Source of the DNA: Mesorhizobium sp. PAMC28654
GTDB taxonomy: Bacteria; Pseudomonadota; Alphaproteobacteria; Rhizobiales; Rhizobiaceae
DNA: 64,000 nucleotides
Assembly (NCBI RefSeq): GCF_020616515.1
Contig: NZ_CP085135.1
Span: forward strand, 2,108,001 to 2,172,000
Direction of reading: 5' to 3'
Every line of letters begins with the position of its first letter. Within the stretch, counting starts at the first letter, position 1. The notes under the pieces were generated by a model that was not told the DNA's origin, searched no databases, and was given only the letters and a program-made list of their open reading frames with translations. Both the position numbers and the translations under genes were made by a program. Shown piece after piece: positions 32,090 through 44,675 of this stretch.

Positions 32090-32638
32090 TCAGTAGCTTT
32101 GGGTCGAGCGGCGTACCGGCTTGGCTGTCGGCTTCCTGACTTGTGTCGCGTCCTTCAGCGGCGTGGCTGAAGGTGCGGAACCCGGCGACTTCTTCTTGAA
32201 CGGAGCCATGCCCTCCCGAGCGAGTTCGTCGGCACGTTCGTTCTCGGGATGGCCGGCATGGCCCTTGACCCAGTTCCAGGTTACCTGATGGCGCCCGTTG
32301 GCCTCGTCCAGCGCCTGCCAGAGTTCACCATTCTTGACCGGCTTCTTGTCCGCGGTCTTCCAGCCGTTTTTCTTCCAGCCGTGGATCCACTTGGAAATAC
32401 CATCCATGACATATTTGCTGTCGGTGTGAAGGTCGACCGCGCAAGGCTCCTTCAGCGCATTCAGCGCCGATATGGCGGCGAGTAGTTCCATCCGGTTGTT
32501 GGTCGTGTCCGCCTCGCCGCCGGAAAGCTCCTTGGTCTTGCCGTTGAAGCGCAGGATCGTGCCCCAGCCACCAGGGCCGGGATTGCCCGAACAGGCACCG
32601 TCCGTGAAGATTTCAACGCGCTTGTTCATCTCAGTCAT
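32090..32638 (-). CDS. rnhA: Ribonuclease HI
   Basis: Cleaves RNA in RNA-DNA hybrids. The 182-residue product has the carboxylate centre: Asp in [17 protein letters not shown], Glu in [12 protein letters not shown], Asp in [12 protein letters not shown], and the later Asp in [12 protein letters not shown] after the handle region [14 protein letters not shown] basic, Pro/Ser-rich tail of about 30 residues extends past the usual end and is likely disordered. The ATG overlaps the end of thrB by four bases, so the two are coupled. Confidence 0.96.
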   Translation of the reverse strand: MTEMNKRVEIFTDGACSGNPGPGGWGTILRFNGKTKELSGGEADTTNNRMELLAAISALNALKEPCAVDLHTDSKYVMDGISKWIHGWKKNGWKTADKKPVKNGELWQALDEANGRHQVTWNWVKGHAGHPENERADELAREGMAPFKKKSPGSAPSATPLKDATQVRKPTAKPVRRSTQSY

Positions 32639-33597
32639 GTCAGTCCATACTCGGATGGAGATTTGATGGCCCGGTGGAAGCGCATCCTGCGGATGTATTC
32701 GGTCGGATCGCGTTTCATGACCAGACCGCCATCGGGAACCGTCAGCCAGTCATAGAGCCGGGTCAGCATGAAGCGCAGCGCGGAGCCACGCGCCAGCATC
32801 GGCAGCGCCGCCTTCTCCGCCTCGCTCAGGGGGCGGACGCTCTGGTAGCCGTCAAGAAGTGCCGTGCCCTTGGTCAAATTGAAGGAAAAATCCTTCTCGA
32901 AGCACCAGGCGTTGAGACACGTGGCGACATCGTAGGCGTAGAGGTCATCGCAGGCGAAATAGAAATCGATCAGGCCGGAGAGCTTTTCACCCAGGAAGAA
33001 AACATTGTCCGGAAAGAGATCGGCGTGGATGATGCCGGTGGGCAGATCTCTCGGCCAGTTCCGTCCGAAATCGACGAAATCGGCATCGACCTCTGCCGCC
33101 AGTCCAGGCTCGACCTCGTCGGCGCGATCGCGGGACGCGTCCCACAGCTTGCGCCAGCCGTCGATGGCAAGCGCATTCGGGCGACGCATCGAAAAGTCCC
33201 CACCAGCCAGATGCAGTTCGGCCAAAGCCTTGCCAACCTCCGCGCAATGCGCCGATGTCGGGCGCCGCAGCGATAGCCCCTCGAGGAAGGTGATGATGAC
33301 CGCCGGGCGGCCGGCAAGTGTCCCGATCACCTGGCCGTCATGTGCCGTCACCGGAAGCGGGCACGAAATCCCCTTCCGGGCAAGATGGCCCATCAGGCCC
33401 AGGAAGAAGGGCAGATCCGCCTTCTCTACGCGCTTTTCATAGAGCGTCAGGATGTAGGACCCACTAGAGGTGTGTAGCAGGAAATTCGAATTCTCGGTGC
33501 CTTCGGCGATGCCCTTGTAGGACAGGAGATCGCCGACCGGATAATTCTTCAGGAATACGCCAAGCTCGCCTTCCGTGACATCGGTATAGACAGCCAT
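32635..33597 (-). CDS. thrB: Homoserine kinase (ThrB, APH/choline-kinase fold)
   Basis: Phosphorylates homoserine for threonine synthesis. The 320-residue product belongs to the type II group, not the GHMP group. It has [21 protein letters not shown] at the N-terminus, a Brenner-like catalytic loop [15 protein letters not shown], and the metal-binding [18 protein letters not shown] 33597 is chosen. A GTG nine bases upstream is possible. It lies between ispH and rnhA in a tight minus-strand unit. Confidence 0.95.
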   Translation of the reverse strand: MAVYTDVTEGELGVFLKNYPVGDLLSYKGIAEGTENSNFLLHTSSGSYILTLYEKRVEKADLPFFLGLMGHLARKGISCPLPVTAHDGQVIGTLAGRPAVIITFLEGLSLRRPTSAHCAEVGKALAELHLAGGDFSMRRPNALAIDGWRKLWDASRDRADEVEPGLAAEVDADFVDFGRNWPRDLPTGIIHADLFPDNVFFLGEKLSGLIDFYFACDDLYAYDVATCLNAWCFEKDFSFNLTKGTALLDGYQSVRPLSEAEKAALPMLARGSALRFMLTRLYDWLTVPDGGLVMKRDPTEYIRRMRFHRAIKSPSEYGLT

Positions 33598-33602
33598 GCG
33601 CG

Positions 33603-34613
33603 TCACGCGGCTCCGTTGACGAAGGCCATGTCGGCCGCCGTCAATTCGACATCGCGAAGAACTCTCATCACCGGAAAATCCTCCGTCTCCGTCGCCGTAA
33701 TCGCCAGGTCGATGGTCACATCGAAGCGCTGCCTGAACGCATCGATGATCTCGTCAACGATGATTTCGGGCGCCGACGCGCCAGCCGACAGGCCGAGCGT
33801 CGAAATGCCGGCGATGTCATTCCACGGAATCTCGGAGGCGCGCTGTACGAGAAGCGACATCGAGGCGCCGGCGCGCTCCGCCACTTCGACAAGACGCCGC
33901 GAATTGGAAGAATTGGGCGCGCCGACGATCAGGAACAGGTCCGCGCCCGCCGCTGTTTCCTTGACGGCTTCCTGGCGATTGGTGGTGGCATAGCAGATCG
34001 ATTCCGCGGCCGCCGCCTGCAGATCGGGAAAACGGTCTTTCAGGGCGCGTATGATGCCGGCGGTGTCCTCGACCGACAGCGTCGTCTGGGTGACAAACCC
34101 CAGCGCCCGTGGGTCGGCGGGCGTGAGCCTGGCGGCGTCGGCTTCGGTTTCGACAAGCGTGACCGCGCCTTCCGGCAGTTGTCCCATGGTGCCGATCACC
34201 TCCGGGTGCCCGGCATGGCCGATCAGAAGCACATGCCGGCCAAGACGCTGGTGACGCATCGCCTGCTTGTGAACCTTGGAGACCAGTGGGCAGGTGGCGT
34301 CGAGATAAAAGAGGTTTCGCGCCTGCGCATCGGCCGGAACCGACTTCGGCACACCGTGCGCGGAGAACACGACGGGGCTCTGGCGATGCTCGGCGGGTAT
34401 CTCCGAGAGTTCCTCGATGAACACCGCGCCGAGACTCTGGAGCCCCTCGACGACATAGCGGTTGTGCACGATCTCGTGGCGGACATAGACCGGCGCACCG
34501 TATTTCTTCAACGCCAGCACGACGATCTGGATGGCACGATCGACCCCGGCGCAGAAGCCGCGCGGCTGGCAGAGCCGGATCGTCAGAGGTGGCTTGGTGA
34601 TTGGCTGAGGCAT
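33603..34613 (-). CDS. ispH: 4-hydroxy-3-methylbut-2-enyl diphosphate reductase
   Basis: Last enzyme of the MEP isoprenoid pathway, making IPP and DMAPP. The 336-residue product keeps the three cluster Cys residues: PRGFCAGV (Cys 21), [12 protein letters not shown] and [25 protein letters not shown] and the [14 protein letters not shown] loop with catalytic His are also present. Normal length. First gene of the ispH-thrB-rnhA unit. Confidence 0.97.
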   Translation of the reverse strand: MPQPITKPPLTIRLCQPRGFCAGVDRAIQIVVLALKKYGAPVYVRHEIVHNRYVVEGLQSLGAVFIEELSEIPAEHRQSPVVFSAHGVPKSVPADAQARNLFYLDATCPLVSKVHKQAMRHQRLGRHVLLIGHAGHPEVIGTMGQLPEGAVTLVETEADAARLTPADPRALGFVTQTTLSVEDTAGIIRALKDRFPDLQAAAAESICYATTNRQEAVKETAAGADLFLIVGAPNSSNSRRLVEVAERAGASMSLLVQRASEIPWNDIAGISTLGLSAGASAPEIIVDEIIDAFRQRFDVTIDLAITATETEDFPVMRVLRDVELTAADMAFVNGAA

Positions 34614-34695
34614 GATTCCATGTCGGTTGGTCAGATCGTGAACTCGAGCCGAAATGAGGTGCCTACCCCTGCCCTGTCAAGGGCATCGGCAGCGT

Positions 34696-35451
34696 TCATT
34701 CCTCTTTCGTGGCACGGCGAAGCCGCATGACGAGCACGCCGGCAAGTGCGGCCGCAAGCCCGTACCAGGTCATGGCGTATTGCAGATGACTGTTCGGCAG
34801 GTCGATGATGGTGACGCCGCCGACCGGCAAACCGCCAGGATTGGGCGTCTTGTCCGCGTCGATGAAGAAGGGCACGAGTTTGGCGCCCGCCGGCAGCCCG
34901 GCGCTCGCCGCCATCACGTCGCGGTCTTTCCAGAAAAAGATATTCTTCGGCACGTCATTGTCGGGAAGCATCATCGACGGCTTGCCCGGCAGCGGATTGC
35001 GGGCGAGCCCGATGATCGTCACCTTGCCCGGCACCTGCCCTAGTGGGCGCTTGGCTGCGTTCTTGAGATCATAAGGCACGAAACCGCGATTGATCAGGAC
35101 GAAACGTCCATCGTCCAGGGCCAAGGGCGTGTAGACATTGAAACCGGCGTCTTCTTCCCAGGTCGCATAGAAATGCCGTTCGCCTGAATGCAGGAACGTG
35201 CCAGTCACCGTCACTGGTGTGTAGTCGACATCGCCGGTCGAAGCGAACTCTCTTTCGACATCGACCAGCGACACTGGCGCCGAGTGCGTCCGCTGTTCGA
35301 TGGTCTGGAGAAGCCCTTCCTTCCAGTAAAGGCGCTGGACCTGCCAGGTGCCGAGTGCCAGCAGGATGAAAAACACGATGAGGCCAAGGCCGATCGCCAA
35401 GACCAGCTTGGGACGCGAACCGCCCTTTATGGTGGCCGATGCACCGCTCAT
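34696..35451 (-). CDS. SURF1 family cytochrome oxidase assembly protein
   Basis: A 251-residue inner-membrane protein that helps insert haem a into subunit I. It has an N-terminal helix (residues 16-36, ending LALGTWQVQRLYWKEGL), a large periplasmic domain (PVTVTGTFLHSGERHFYA, GRFVLINRGFVPYDL) and a C-terminal helix (MTWYGLAAALAGVLVM). The two-helix plan and LGTWQVQRL motif are diagnostic. The start overlaps the DUF983 stop as ATGA. Confidence 0.94.
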   Translation of the reverse strand: MSGASATIKGGSRPKLVLAIGLGLIVFFILLALGTWQVQRLYWKEGLLQTIEQRTHSAPVSLVDVEREFASTGDVDYTPVTVTGTFLHSGERHFYATWEEDAGFNVYTPLALDDGRFVLINRGFVPYDLKNAAKRPLGQVPGKVTIIGLARNPLPGKPSMMLPDNDVPKNIFFWKDRDVMAASAGLPAGAKLVPFFIDADKTPNPGGLPVGGVTIIDLPNSHLQYAMTWYGLAAALAGVLVMRLRRATKEE

Positions 35452-35834
35452 TCGCCGCGATCCAGCCGGCCCTCGGCTGCCTTGTTGCTATACTGCAGCG
35501 TCAACAGAACGCCCTTGATCAATCGGAGCGCGCCCAGGCACAGCACGAGGGTCAGCGGAATCCAAAGCACCAGATGCAGCCAAAGCGGTGGACTCAACGT
35601 CACTTCTATCCAGAGCGCCAGACCTACAACGATAAAGCCGATGATCAGGATGACGAACACCGCCGGTCCATCGCCGGCATCGGCGTAAGAATAGTCGAGA
35701 CCGCAATTCGAGCAGCTCTTTCCAACGGTCAGGAAGCCGGAAAAGAGCCGGCCCTCGCCACAGCGCGGGCAGCGGCCGTGCAGCCCGGCCGAAATCGGCT
35801 CTATCGGCGGCCAGATCGCCTTGTCGTCGCTCAT
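35448..35834 (-). CDS. DUF983 family membrane protein
   Basis: A 128-residue protein. The N-terminal zinc ribbon has two Cys pairs (GRCPRCGEGRLF, then KSCSNCGLDYSYAD). Two membrane helices follow (residues about 58-80 and 84-110). DUF983 genes are regularly found inside cytochrome oxidase assembly operons of alphaproteobacteria, as here, but the molecular role is not established. It overlaps surf1 by four bases. Confidence 0.9.
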   Translation of the reverse strand: MSDDKAIWPPIEPISAGLHGRCPRCGEGRLFSGFLTVGKSCSNCGLDYSYADAGDGPAVFVILIIGFIVVGLALWIEVTLSPPLWLHLVLWIPLTLVLCLGALRLIKGVLLTLQYSNKAAEGRLDRGE

Positions 35835-35837
35835 GCT

Positions 35838-36150
35838 CTACCGCTCGATCTCGATCGGCGTCCCATCTGGCACCATTGTCCAGATTTCGTCCATCTCGGA
35901 GTCCGTAGCCGCAATGCGACCGTGGGTCCAGCCGACCAATTGAAGCAGCCATCCCAGCCCGCCGAAGCCATTCGGCTGTCCATGGATCATGATCATGCCT
36001 CCGGGCGCGCGTTCATCGCCCTCCCGACGCTTCCGCGCCAAGGGATGCCGACAAGGGCAACGGCATAGCTCCGCGCACCTTGCCATCGCAGATCAGGTCC
36101 AGCCTTCGATCGGATTTGTCCACATGCGCCAGATCGACTTCTCTACGGCA
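35838..36150 (-). pseudogene. L,D-transpeptidase (YkuD) remnant
   Basis: Pieces of an L,D-transpeptidase lie in two frames. The first reads VDKSDRRLDLICDGKV, the typical N-terminal strand. After a frame change near 36060 it reads HPLARKRREGDERAPGG and passes straight into MIMIHGQPNGFGGLGW, so about 30-40 residues that normally separate these motifs are missing. The catalytic region WTHGRIAATDSEMDEIW has Arg where the active-site Cys (usually GCIA) should be. The end PDGTPIEIER is intact. It should be inactive. It lies between ctaE and the DUF983 gene. Confidence 0.75.
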
Positions 36151-36245
36151 ATGGCCGGAAATATCGCGATCATCCATGCGCATATCGCAGAGGAAATTGC
36201 CGGCCGCATCGGCCACTGATCGGCGATCACTACGCAGAAAACAAG

Positions 36246-36272
36246 AAAGGCGGCCGCGTCGCCGAGGCCGCC
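36246..36272 (-). terminator. Terminator after ctaE
   Basis: Seven-pair GC stem GGCGGCC/GGCCGCC with a ten-base loop, followed on the minus strand by TTTCTT. It lies about 25 bases past the ctaE stop and may divide the oxidase operon from the DUF983-surf1 part. Confidence 0.7.
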
Positions 36273-36295
36273 TCATCAAACTCGTCAGGCAGGTA

Positions 36296-37174
36296 TCAGT
36301 GGCCTTCGATCACCGCGCCGGCCGATGCCCAGACGTAGATGGATGCGAACAGGAACAGCCAGACCACGTCGACGAAATGCCAGTACCAAGCGGCCGCCTC
36401 GAAGCCGAAATGCTGCTTGGGCGTGAAGTCGCCCTTCATGGCGCGGACCAGGCAGACCAGCAGGAAGATCGTGCCGATGATGACGTGGAAGCCGTGGAAG
36501 CCGGTGGCCATGAAGAAGGTCGCGCCGTAGATGGAATCCTTGAACGCGAATGGCGCGTGCATGTACTCGTAGGCCTGCACCATGGTGAACAGCATTCCGA
36601 GGCCGACGGTGAGCACCAGACCGTTGATCAGGCCCTTGCGGTCGCCATGCAGGAGCGCGTGGTGCGCCCAGGTGACCGTCGTTCCCGACAGGAGCAGGAT
36701 GATGGTGTTGTAGAGCGGCAGGTGGAAGGGATCGAGAACCTCCATGCCCTTCGGCGGCCAGACACCGCCAGTGAATGCCGTGCGGGCATATTGCTGAGCC
36801 TCGCTAGGGAACAGGCTGGCATCGAAGAAGGCCCAGAACCAGGCAACGAAGAACATCACCTCGGAGACGATGAACATGATCATGCCGTAGCGCAGATGGA
36901 GCGACACGACCCGCGTATGATGGCCCTCATGCGCTTCCTTGATGGTGTCCGACCACCAGGCGAACATGGTGTAGAGGATAATGGCCATGCCGATGAAGAA
37001 CAGCCACGGATTGGCGATGTTGTAGCCGAAGATCGGGAAGTTGCCGCCCTTCAGGTGCTCCATCAGAGCGACACCGCCAAAGGCAGTTACGAGCGCTCCG
37101 ATCGACCCCAGGAAAGGCCATGGGCTCGGGTCAACGAGATGATAGTCGTGATGTTGTGCGTGCGCGTCTGCCAT
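36296..37174 (-). CDS. ctaE: Cytochrome c oxidase subunit III
   Basis: A 292-residue seven-helix membrane protein of the aa3-type terminal oxidase. Diagnostic stretches are HDYHLVDPSPWPFLGSIGAL, the GMIMFIVSEVMFFVAWFWAF helix with the conserved Glu, WPPKGMEVLDPFHLPLYNT, and the end FEAAAWYWHFVDVVWLFLF. ATG 37174 begins the family N-terminus; the open frame to 37264 is ignored. One base separates it from ctaG. Confidence 0.97.
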   Translation of the reverse strand: MADAHAQHHDYHLVDPSPWPFLGSIGALVTAFGGVALMEHLKGGNFPIFGYNIANPWLFFIGMAIILYTMFAWWSDTIKEAHEGHHTRVVSLHLRYGMIMFIVSEVMFFVAWFWAFFDASLFPSEAQQYARTAFTGGVWPPKGMEVLDPFHLPLYNTIILLLSGTTVTWAHHALLHGDRKGLINGLVLTVGLGMLFTMVQAYEYMHAPFAFKDSIYGATFFMATGFHGFHVIIGTIFLLVCLVRAMKGDFTPKQHFGFEAAAWYWHFVDVVWLFLFASIYVWASAGAVIEGH

Positions 37175-37175
37175 A

Positions 37176-37808
37176 TCAACCCCCGAGATTTCCTTCGGTA
37201 TTCGAAATTGTCTTGCTATTGTCCTTGACCGGCTCCGACGACGCGACCGGCTTGTTCTTCTCAACCGGGAACATCGTATAGGACAGAGTGATCGTCTTCA
37301 CGTCCTTCAGTTCCGGTACGTTCACGATATCGGGGTCCACATAAAACAGGACCGGCATGTCGAGCGTCTCGCCCGGCTTCAGCGTCGTGTCGGTGAAGCA
37401 GAAACACTCGACCTTGTTGAAGTAGGGACCCGCCAGTTCCGGCTGCACGTTAAAGGTGGCGCGGCCGGTAACGGGGCGATCGAACTTGTTGGTCGCCTGG
37501 TAGTGCGCCTGCACCGTTTCGCCGATCTTCATCGTGATCGAGCGCTGGACTGGCTGAAACTCCCAAGGCACTCCGGCAGTGTTGGCGTCGAAGCGAACGG
37601 TGATCTCACGGTCGAGCACCCGGCCGGCATACTGCTTCTCGGCACGTTGCGTCGTGCCGCCATACCCTGTCGCCTGGCAAAACATCTTGTAGAGCGGCAC
37701 CGCGGCATAGGCCATGCCGATCATGCCGGTGAAGAAGGCAAGACAGACCGCCGCGACAACGCGGTTGCTGTTCTTCTTGGCCTGACTTGTCACCGGTTCG
37801 ATGCTCAT
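37176..37808 (-). CDS. ctaG: Cytochrome c oxidase assembly protein CtaG/Cox11
   Basis: Delivers copper to the CuB site of subunit I. The 210-residue product has one N-terminal membrane helix (VVAAVCLAFFTGMIGMAYAA), then AVPLYKMFCQATGYGGTTQ. The periplasmic copper domain has FNKVECFCFTDTTLKPGE with the CxC copper ligands, and the end MFPVEKNKP. ATG 37808 shares its A with the coxF stop (TGATG), so translation is coupled. Confidence 0.96.
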   Translation of the reverse strand: MSIEPVTSQAKKNSNRVVAAVCLAFFTGMIGMAYAAVPLYKMFCQATGYGGTTQRAEKQYAGRVLDREITVRFDANTAGVPWEFQPVQRSITMKIGETVQAHYQATNKFDRPVTGRATFNVQPELAGPYFNKVECFCFTDTTLKPGETLDMPVLFYVDPDIVNVPELKDVKTITLSYTMFPVEKNKPVASSEPVKDNSKTISNTEGNLGG

Positions 37809-37975
37809 CACATCTTGCCCGAGAGGTTGTGGCCGAATTTCACGATCGTCGCGATGTAGAAAATGACAACCAGCACCGCAAGCGCCAGACCGATGGCGAC
37901 CGAACGGCTGCGCTGGGCTTTCTTTTGGCGCTCGGTCAACGTGACCAACTCGAGTTTTTCATCAATCATGGTCAT
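37808..37975 (-). CDS. CoxF-like small membrane protein
   Basis: A 55-residue protein: a charged N-terminus ([20 protein letters not shown]) then a single hydrophobic helix ([20 protein letters not shown]) and a short tail. Position between ctaB and cta[11 protein letters not shown] before the helix, and size match the small CoxF-like proteins of alphaproteobacterial oxidase operons. It overlaps ctaB by four bases (ATGA) and ctaG by one base. Function unproven; oxidase assembly is inferred from context. Confidence 0.85.
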   Translation of the reverse strand: MTMIDEKLELVTLTERQKKAQRSRSVAIGLALAVLVVIFYIATIVKFGHNLSGKM

Positions 37976-38916
37976 GCCCCACCCATGGCAAGTGCGCGTT
38001 CGACAACGCTATCAGCCAGATAGGCCGCGAAAATGGCGAAGAGGTAGAGCAGCGAATAGGCGAACAAGGCCTTGGCCGGCTTCATGACGCGGTCGTCGTC
38101 GGCCATGCCAAGCACTTTCCACGCATACCAGACAAAGCCAACCCCAAGCAGCGCGGCGGCCACGCCATAGACCGGCGTGGTGTAGCCAAGCACCCACGGC
38201 AGCACGCCGACCGGGGCAAGAACCAGTGCGTAGGCGAAGATCTGCCGGCGCGTCGATGCCTGGCCGGCAACGTTCGGCATCATGGGGATGCCGGCACGCG
38301 CATAGTCGTCGGACTTGAACAGCGCGAGCGCCCAGAAATGCGGTGGTGTCCACAGGAAGATGATGAGGAACAGGACGACGCTTTCCAGGCTGACCGATCC
38401 GGTCACGGCGGCCCAGCCGATGACAGGAGGAAAGGCTCCGGCAGCGCCACCGATAACGATATTCTGCGGCGTCCAGCGCTTCAGCCACATCGTATAGACC
38501 ACGGCATAGAAGAAGATGGTGAAGGCGAGCAGCGTCGCCGCCAGCCAGTTGGCGAGCACGCCAAGCGTCATCACCGACAGCACCGAGAGCACCAGCCCAA
38601 AGGCCAGCGCCTCATTGGGCCGGATGCGGCCAGACGGGACGGGACGGCCGGCAGTGCGCGTCATCACCGCGTCGATGTCGGCGTCGTACCACATGTTGAG
38701 CGCGCCCGACGCGCCGGCGCCGATGGCTATCGACAGGATCGCAATGACCGCCAGCAGCGGATTGATGGCAACGGGCGCCGCAATCATGCCGACGAAGGCC
38801 GTGAAAACCACCAGGGACATGACGCGCGGCTTCAGCAGGGCGAAGAAATCGCCCGCCGTCGCTTCCGACATGCGGAAGCCCGCTTCGTCAATGCTGGTTT
38901 TGTCGACTAGGGCCAT
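37972..38916 (-). CDS. ctaB: Protohaem IX farnesyltransferase
   Basis: Makes haem O for the oxidase. The 314-residue product is a polytopic UbiA-type prenyltransferase. The first Asp-rich motif is [19 protein letters not shown], and the second conserved region is [20 protein letters not shown] followed by [14 protein letters not shown]. Normal length. It lies between ctaD and coxF on the same strand. Confidence 0.96.
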   Translation of the reverse strand: MALVDKTSIDEAGFRMSEATAGDFFALLKPRVMSLVVFTAFVGMIAAPVAINPLLAVIAILSIAIGAGASGALNMWYDADIDAVMTRTAGRPVPSGRIRPNEALAFGLVLSVLSVMTLGVLANWLAATLLAFTIFFYAVVYTMWLKRWTPQNIVIGGAAGAFPPVIGWAAVTGSVSLESVVLFLIIFLWTPPHFWALALFKSDDYARAGIPMMPNVAGQASTRRQIFAYALVLAPVGVLPWVLGYTTPVYGVAAALLGVGFVWYAWKVLGMADDDRVMKPAKALFAYSLLYLFAIFAAYLADSVVERALAMGGA

Positions 38917-38947
38917 GCGTACTCAAGTCCATCATTCCGTTTGGCCA

Positions 38948-38971
38948 AAACCGCCGGCGAACCGGCGGTTT
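38948..38971 (-). terminator. Terminator or attenuator between ctaD and ctaB
   Basis: A perfect ten-pair stem AAACCGCCGG/CCGGCGGTTT with loop CGAA. On the minus strand it is followed by TTTTGG. It lies 23 bases after the ctaD stop and may lower transcription into the assembly genes. Confidence 0.75.
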
Positions 38972-38993
38972 CGTATTCGAGGAGGAAGCCGCC

Positions 38994-41577
<2,584 letters not shown>

Positions 41578-41954
41578 CGTCTCCCAGTTCCTCGCGGTTG
41601 CGCCCACGAGAATAACGAACAATGCCGGGACGGGAATCCCGGACAGTCTCAAGGTGGTTCAAACCATACTCTTTTTCCCTCCGCAAGAAAGGACCGGACG
41701 AAACCGTGCGGCATTTTTGCGCGCAAGCGCGGATGGCGGTTCAAAGGCAATCGCGATACAGGCGAATCGGGTAGACTAAGCCAGCAGAGTTATTCTCGCG
41801 GCCTGTCCCTGCGGACGAGGCGAGCCGTCGCAATTCGGGCGAAATTGGCATCGAAAAGCTCCCTATTGGCTTTTTCGAGCCCGATTGGCCGAGGTCTCGT
41901 CCTTTACTTGGCTTTGGCGCGGCTTAAAGTGCCGTGATTCGTAATGGAGCCGTC
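41578..41954. other. Divergent promoter region between ctaC and ialB (377 bp)
   Basis: There is no convincing gene here. It must hold the promoter of the cta operon (leftward) and that of the ialB-like gene (rightward). I could not place hexamers with confidence. Confidence 0.5.
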
Positions 41955-42485
41955 ATGAACCCTTGGCTTTCGAGAACCTTGGCGAAGGTCATCTTTCTAG
42001 CCGCCCTGTCAGGCATCAGCCTGTCCGGCATCGGCCCGGCCAATGCCGTGCAGCCGAGCGGTACGGTTCGCTCAACACATGGTGCATGGTCAATCATATG
42101 TGACACGCCTGCCGGCGCCACGTCGGAACAGTGCGTGATGATGCAGAACGTCGTCGCCGAGGACAGGCCGGAGATGGGGCTTTCCGTCGTCGTCCTGCGC
42201 ACCGCCGACAACAAGGCGGAGATCCTGCGCGTGCTGGCGCCGCTTGGCGTACTCCTGCCCAATGGCCTTGGCCTCAATGTCGACGGCAAGGACATCGGCC
42301 GCGCCTATTTCGTACGCTGCTTCCAGGACGGCTGCTATGCCGAGGTCATTCTCGAGAAGCCGTTGCTCGACACGCTGAAGTCCGGCACATCGGCCACCTT
42401 CATCGTCTTCCAGACGCCTGAAGAAGGCATCGGTATCCCCGTCGATCTCAAGGGTTTCGCCGACGGCTTTGCCGCCCTGCCCTGA
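41955..42485 (+). CDS. Invasion-associated locus B (IalB) family protein
   Basis: A 176-residue exported protein with a signal peptide ending about GPANAVQP. The family pattern is HGAWSIICDTPAGATSEQC, VVVLRTADNKAEILRVLAPLGVLLPNGLGL, and AYFVRCFQDGCYAEVILEK, with paired Cys. In Bartonella, IalB aids erythrocyte entry. In free-living and symbiotic rhizobia the family is common and of unknown role. ATG 41955 has GGAG six bases upstream. Confidence 0.92.
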   Translation: MNPWLSRTLAKVIFLAALSGISLSGIGPANAVQPSGTVRSTHGAWSIICDTPAGATSEQCVMMQNVVAEDRPEMGLSVVVLRTADNKAEILRVLAPLGVLLPNGLGLNVDGKDIGRAYFVRCFQDGCYAEVILEKPLLDTLKSGTSATFIVFQTPEEGIGIPVDLKGFADGFAALP

Positions 42486-42652
42486 CGGCGGAGCCGCTTG
42501 CGGCTGGTCAAGGATATCTTCAACCTGGAGTGACGCCGACGACCCGTCGGCGAGAGCATTTGTCTTCACAACGCAGCCGGGACGATTGTCTCGGCGCGCC
42601 TTCGCGCCTACATCGTGGCAAAGAACCAATTCCTCCTGCGGACGGACCTGCC

Positions 42653-44065
42653 ATGAACAGCCTTATAGGCCAATTCGACATTTCAGACGATCGCATCAAG
42701 CAGATCGTCGCGGACACCATCAACGGCGCCGACGATGGCGAGCTGTTTCTCGAATACAGCGAAAGCGAGGCGCTGATGTTCGACAATGGCAAGCTGAAGA
42801 CCGCCAACTTCAACACCGACCAGGGTTTTGGGCTGCGGGCCGTTGCCGGCGAAGCCAGCGGCTACGCCCATTCCAGCGATTTGTCCGAAGCCTCGCTGCT
42901 GCGCGCGGCGGACGCCGTCTCAACGGTCAAGGGCGGCTATTCCGGCACGCTTGCCGCGGCACCCGCGCGCACCAATCGCCATCTCTACGGCGACGAGAAC
43001 CCAATCCCCTCGCCTTCCTTCGAAGCCAAGGCAAAGCTGCTGCAGGAAATCGACACCTGGCTACGCGCCGAGGATCCGCGCGTGCGCCAGGTTTCGGCAT
43101 CGCTGACCTCATCGTGGCAGCATGTCGAGATCGCGCGCGCCGACGGCCAGGTGGTCCGCGATATCCGCCCGCTGGTCAGGGTCAGCGTTTCGGTCATCGT
43201 CGGCGACGGCGACCGTCAGGAAAGCGGCTCCTACGGAATGGGCGGACGCAAGGCGTTTGGCGAATTCCTGGTCGAGGACAGCTGGAAACACGCCGCCAAG
43301 GAAGCGCTCCGGCAAGCGCTGGTCAACCTGGAAGCGATTCCGGCGCCGGCAGGCACCTTCGACATCGTGCTGTCGAGCGGCTGGCCGGGCGTCATGCTGC
43401 ATGAGGCCGTTGGCCACGGATTGGAAGGCGACTTCAACCGCAAGAAGACCTCGGCCTTCGCTGGCTTGCTGGGCCAGCAGGTCGCCGCCAAGGGTGTGAC
43501 CGTCGTCGATGACGGCACCATGCCCGAGCGGCGCGGCTCGCTGACCGTTGACGACGAAGGTACGCCTTCGGCCCGCAACGTATTGATCGAGGACGGCAAA
43601 TTGGTCGGCTACATGCAGGATCGCCAGAACGCCAGGCTGATGGGCATGGAGGCCACCGGCAACGGCCGGCGGGAGGGCTATGCGCACCAGCCGATGCCGC
43701 GCATGACCAACACCTACATGACGGCAGGCGACATGGAGCCGGACGAGATCATCGCCTCGGTCAAGAACGGCATCTATGCCGTCTCCTTCGGCGGCGGTCA
43801 GGTCGACATCACCTCCGGAAAATTCGTGTTCGGCTGTACCGAGGCCTATATGATCGAGAACGGCAAGGTGACGCAGCCGATCAAGGGCGCCATGCTGATC
43901 GGCAACGGACCGGATGCCATGCACCGCGTTTCCATGATCGGCAACGACATGAAGCTCGATACCGGCATCGGCATGTGCGGCAAGGCCGGACAGGGCGTGC
44001 CCGTCGGCGTCGGTCAGCCGCACCTCAGGATGAACCAGATGACGGTGGGCGGCACGCGGGTTTGA
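42653..44065 (+). CDS. tldD: Metalloprotease TldD
   Basis: A 470-residue subunit of the TldD/TldE zinc protease, which degrades unfolded peptides and matures some peptide products. The zinc motif is in VMLHEAVGHGLEGDFNRKKT (HExxxH). GVTVVDDGTMPERRGSLTVD and the end VGQPHLRMNQMTVGGTR are typical. The frame is open upstream to 42530, but ATG 42653 begins the family N-terminus and has GGACGGA upstream. tldE is not in the window. Confidence 0.96.
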   Translation: MNSLIGQFDISDDRIKQIVADTINGADDGELFLEYSESEALMFDNGKLKTANFNTDQGFGLRAVAGEASGYAHSSDLSEASLLRAADAVSTVKGGYSGTLAAAPARTNRHLYGDENPIPSPSFEAKAKLLQEIDTWLRAEDPRVRQVSASLTSSWQHVEIARADGQVVRDIRPLVRVSVSVIVGDGDRQESGSYGMGGRKAFGEFLVEDSWKHAAKEALRQALVNLEAIPAPAGTFDIVLSSGWPGVMLHEAVGHGLEGDFNRKKTSAFAGLLGQQVAAKGVTVVDDGTMPERRGSLTVDDEGTPSARNVLIEDGKLVGYMQDRQNARLMGMEATGNGRREGYAHQPMPRMTNTYMTAGDMEPDEIIASVKNGIYAVSFGGGQVDITSGKFVFGCTEAYMIENGKVTQPIKGAMLIGNGPDAMHRVSMIGNDMKLDTGIGMCGKAGQGVPVGVGQPHLRMNQMTVGGTRV

Positions 44066-44141
44066 ACGTGAGCGCGAAACGGCTATCGTCGTTTTAACCT
44101 GTCAATCATCCGAGCGTCACTTTCACGCCATTCCCGGTTCC

Positions 44142-44412
44142 AATCTTGGCATCCTCGCCGGCGCTGGTATTTCGGCAGAGTCGGGCATCGCGACCTTCCG
44201 CGATCCCGGCGGCGTCTGGGCGAAATACGACCTTCAGGATGTGGCAACACCTCAAGGTTTTGCCCGCGACCCGGCGAAGGTGCTCGAGTTCTACAACATG
44301 CGGCGCCGGCGGATGCGTGACGTCATGCCAAACGCGGCGCATATCGCACTGGCGAGGCTGGAATGGGAGTTTTCGGGCGGTTTCCTGCTGGTTACGCAAA
44401 ACGTGGGCGATA
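44142..44412 (+). pseudogene. Sirtuin (NAD-dependent deacylase) remnant
   Basis: The frame reads NLGILAGAGISAESGIATFR and then DPGGVWAKYDLQDVATPQGF, the NAD-binding start of a bacterial SIR2 protein, and continues to FLLVTQNVGDS. In intact sirtuins this is followed by the catalytic His and the zinc-binding Cys residues, all missing here. No normal start precedes it. It is about 90 of the usual 240 residues, so the gene has lost both ends. Confidence 0.8.
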
Positions 44413-44675
44413 GCCGGACCAATTTAGAAACCGACGGACGACACTTCACGGCTGTGCTTCGCTGCCTGGCGCGCCTCAAGGCTCCGGTATTCCTGTTTCC
44501 TGCTGGACACCTCCGAAACAAGGACCATATTCCTCGCCCATCAAGGCGCCGACATTTTTGTTCTCTTTATTGCTAGCGCGACGCTTGAAGGGCGACAGGA
44601 GGCGGAAGTGGATTTGCTTTTGCAAATCAGGGTGCTTCGGCCGAAGAGATTTTCGCTCGGGACTGACCCAATACA

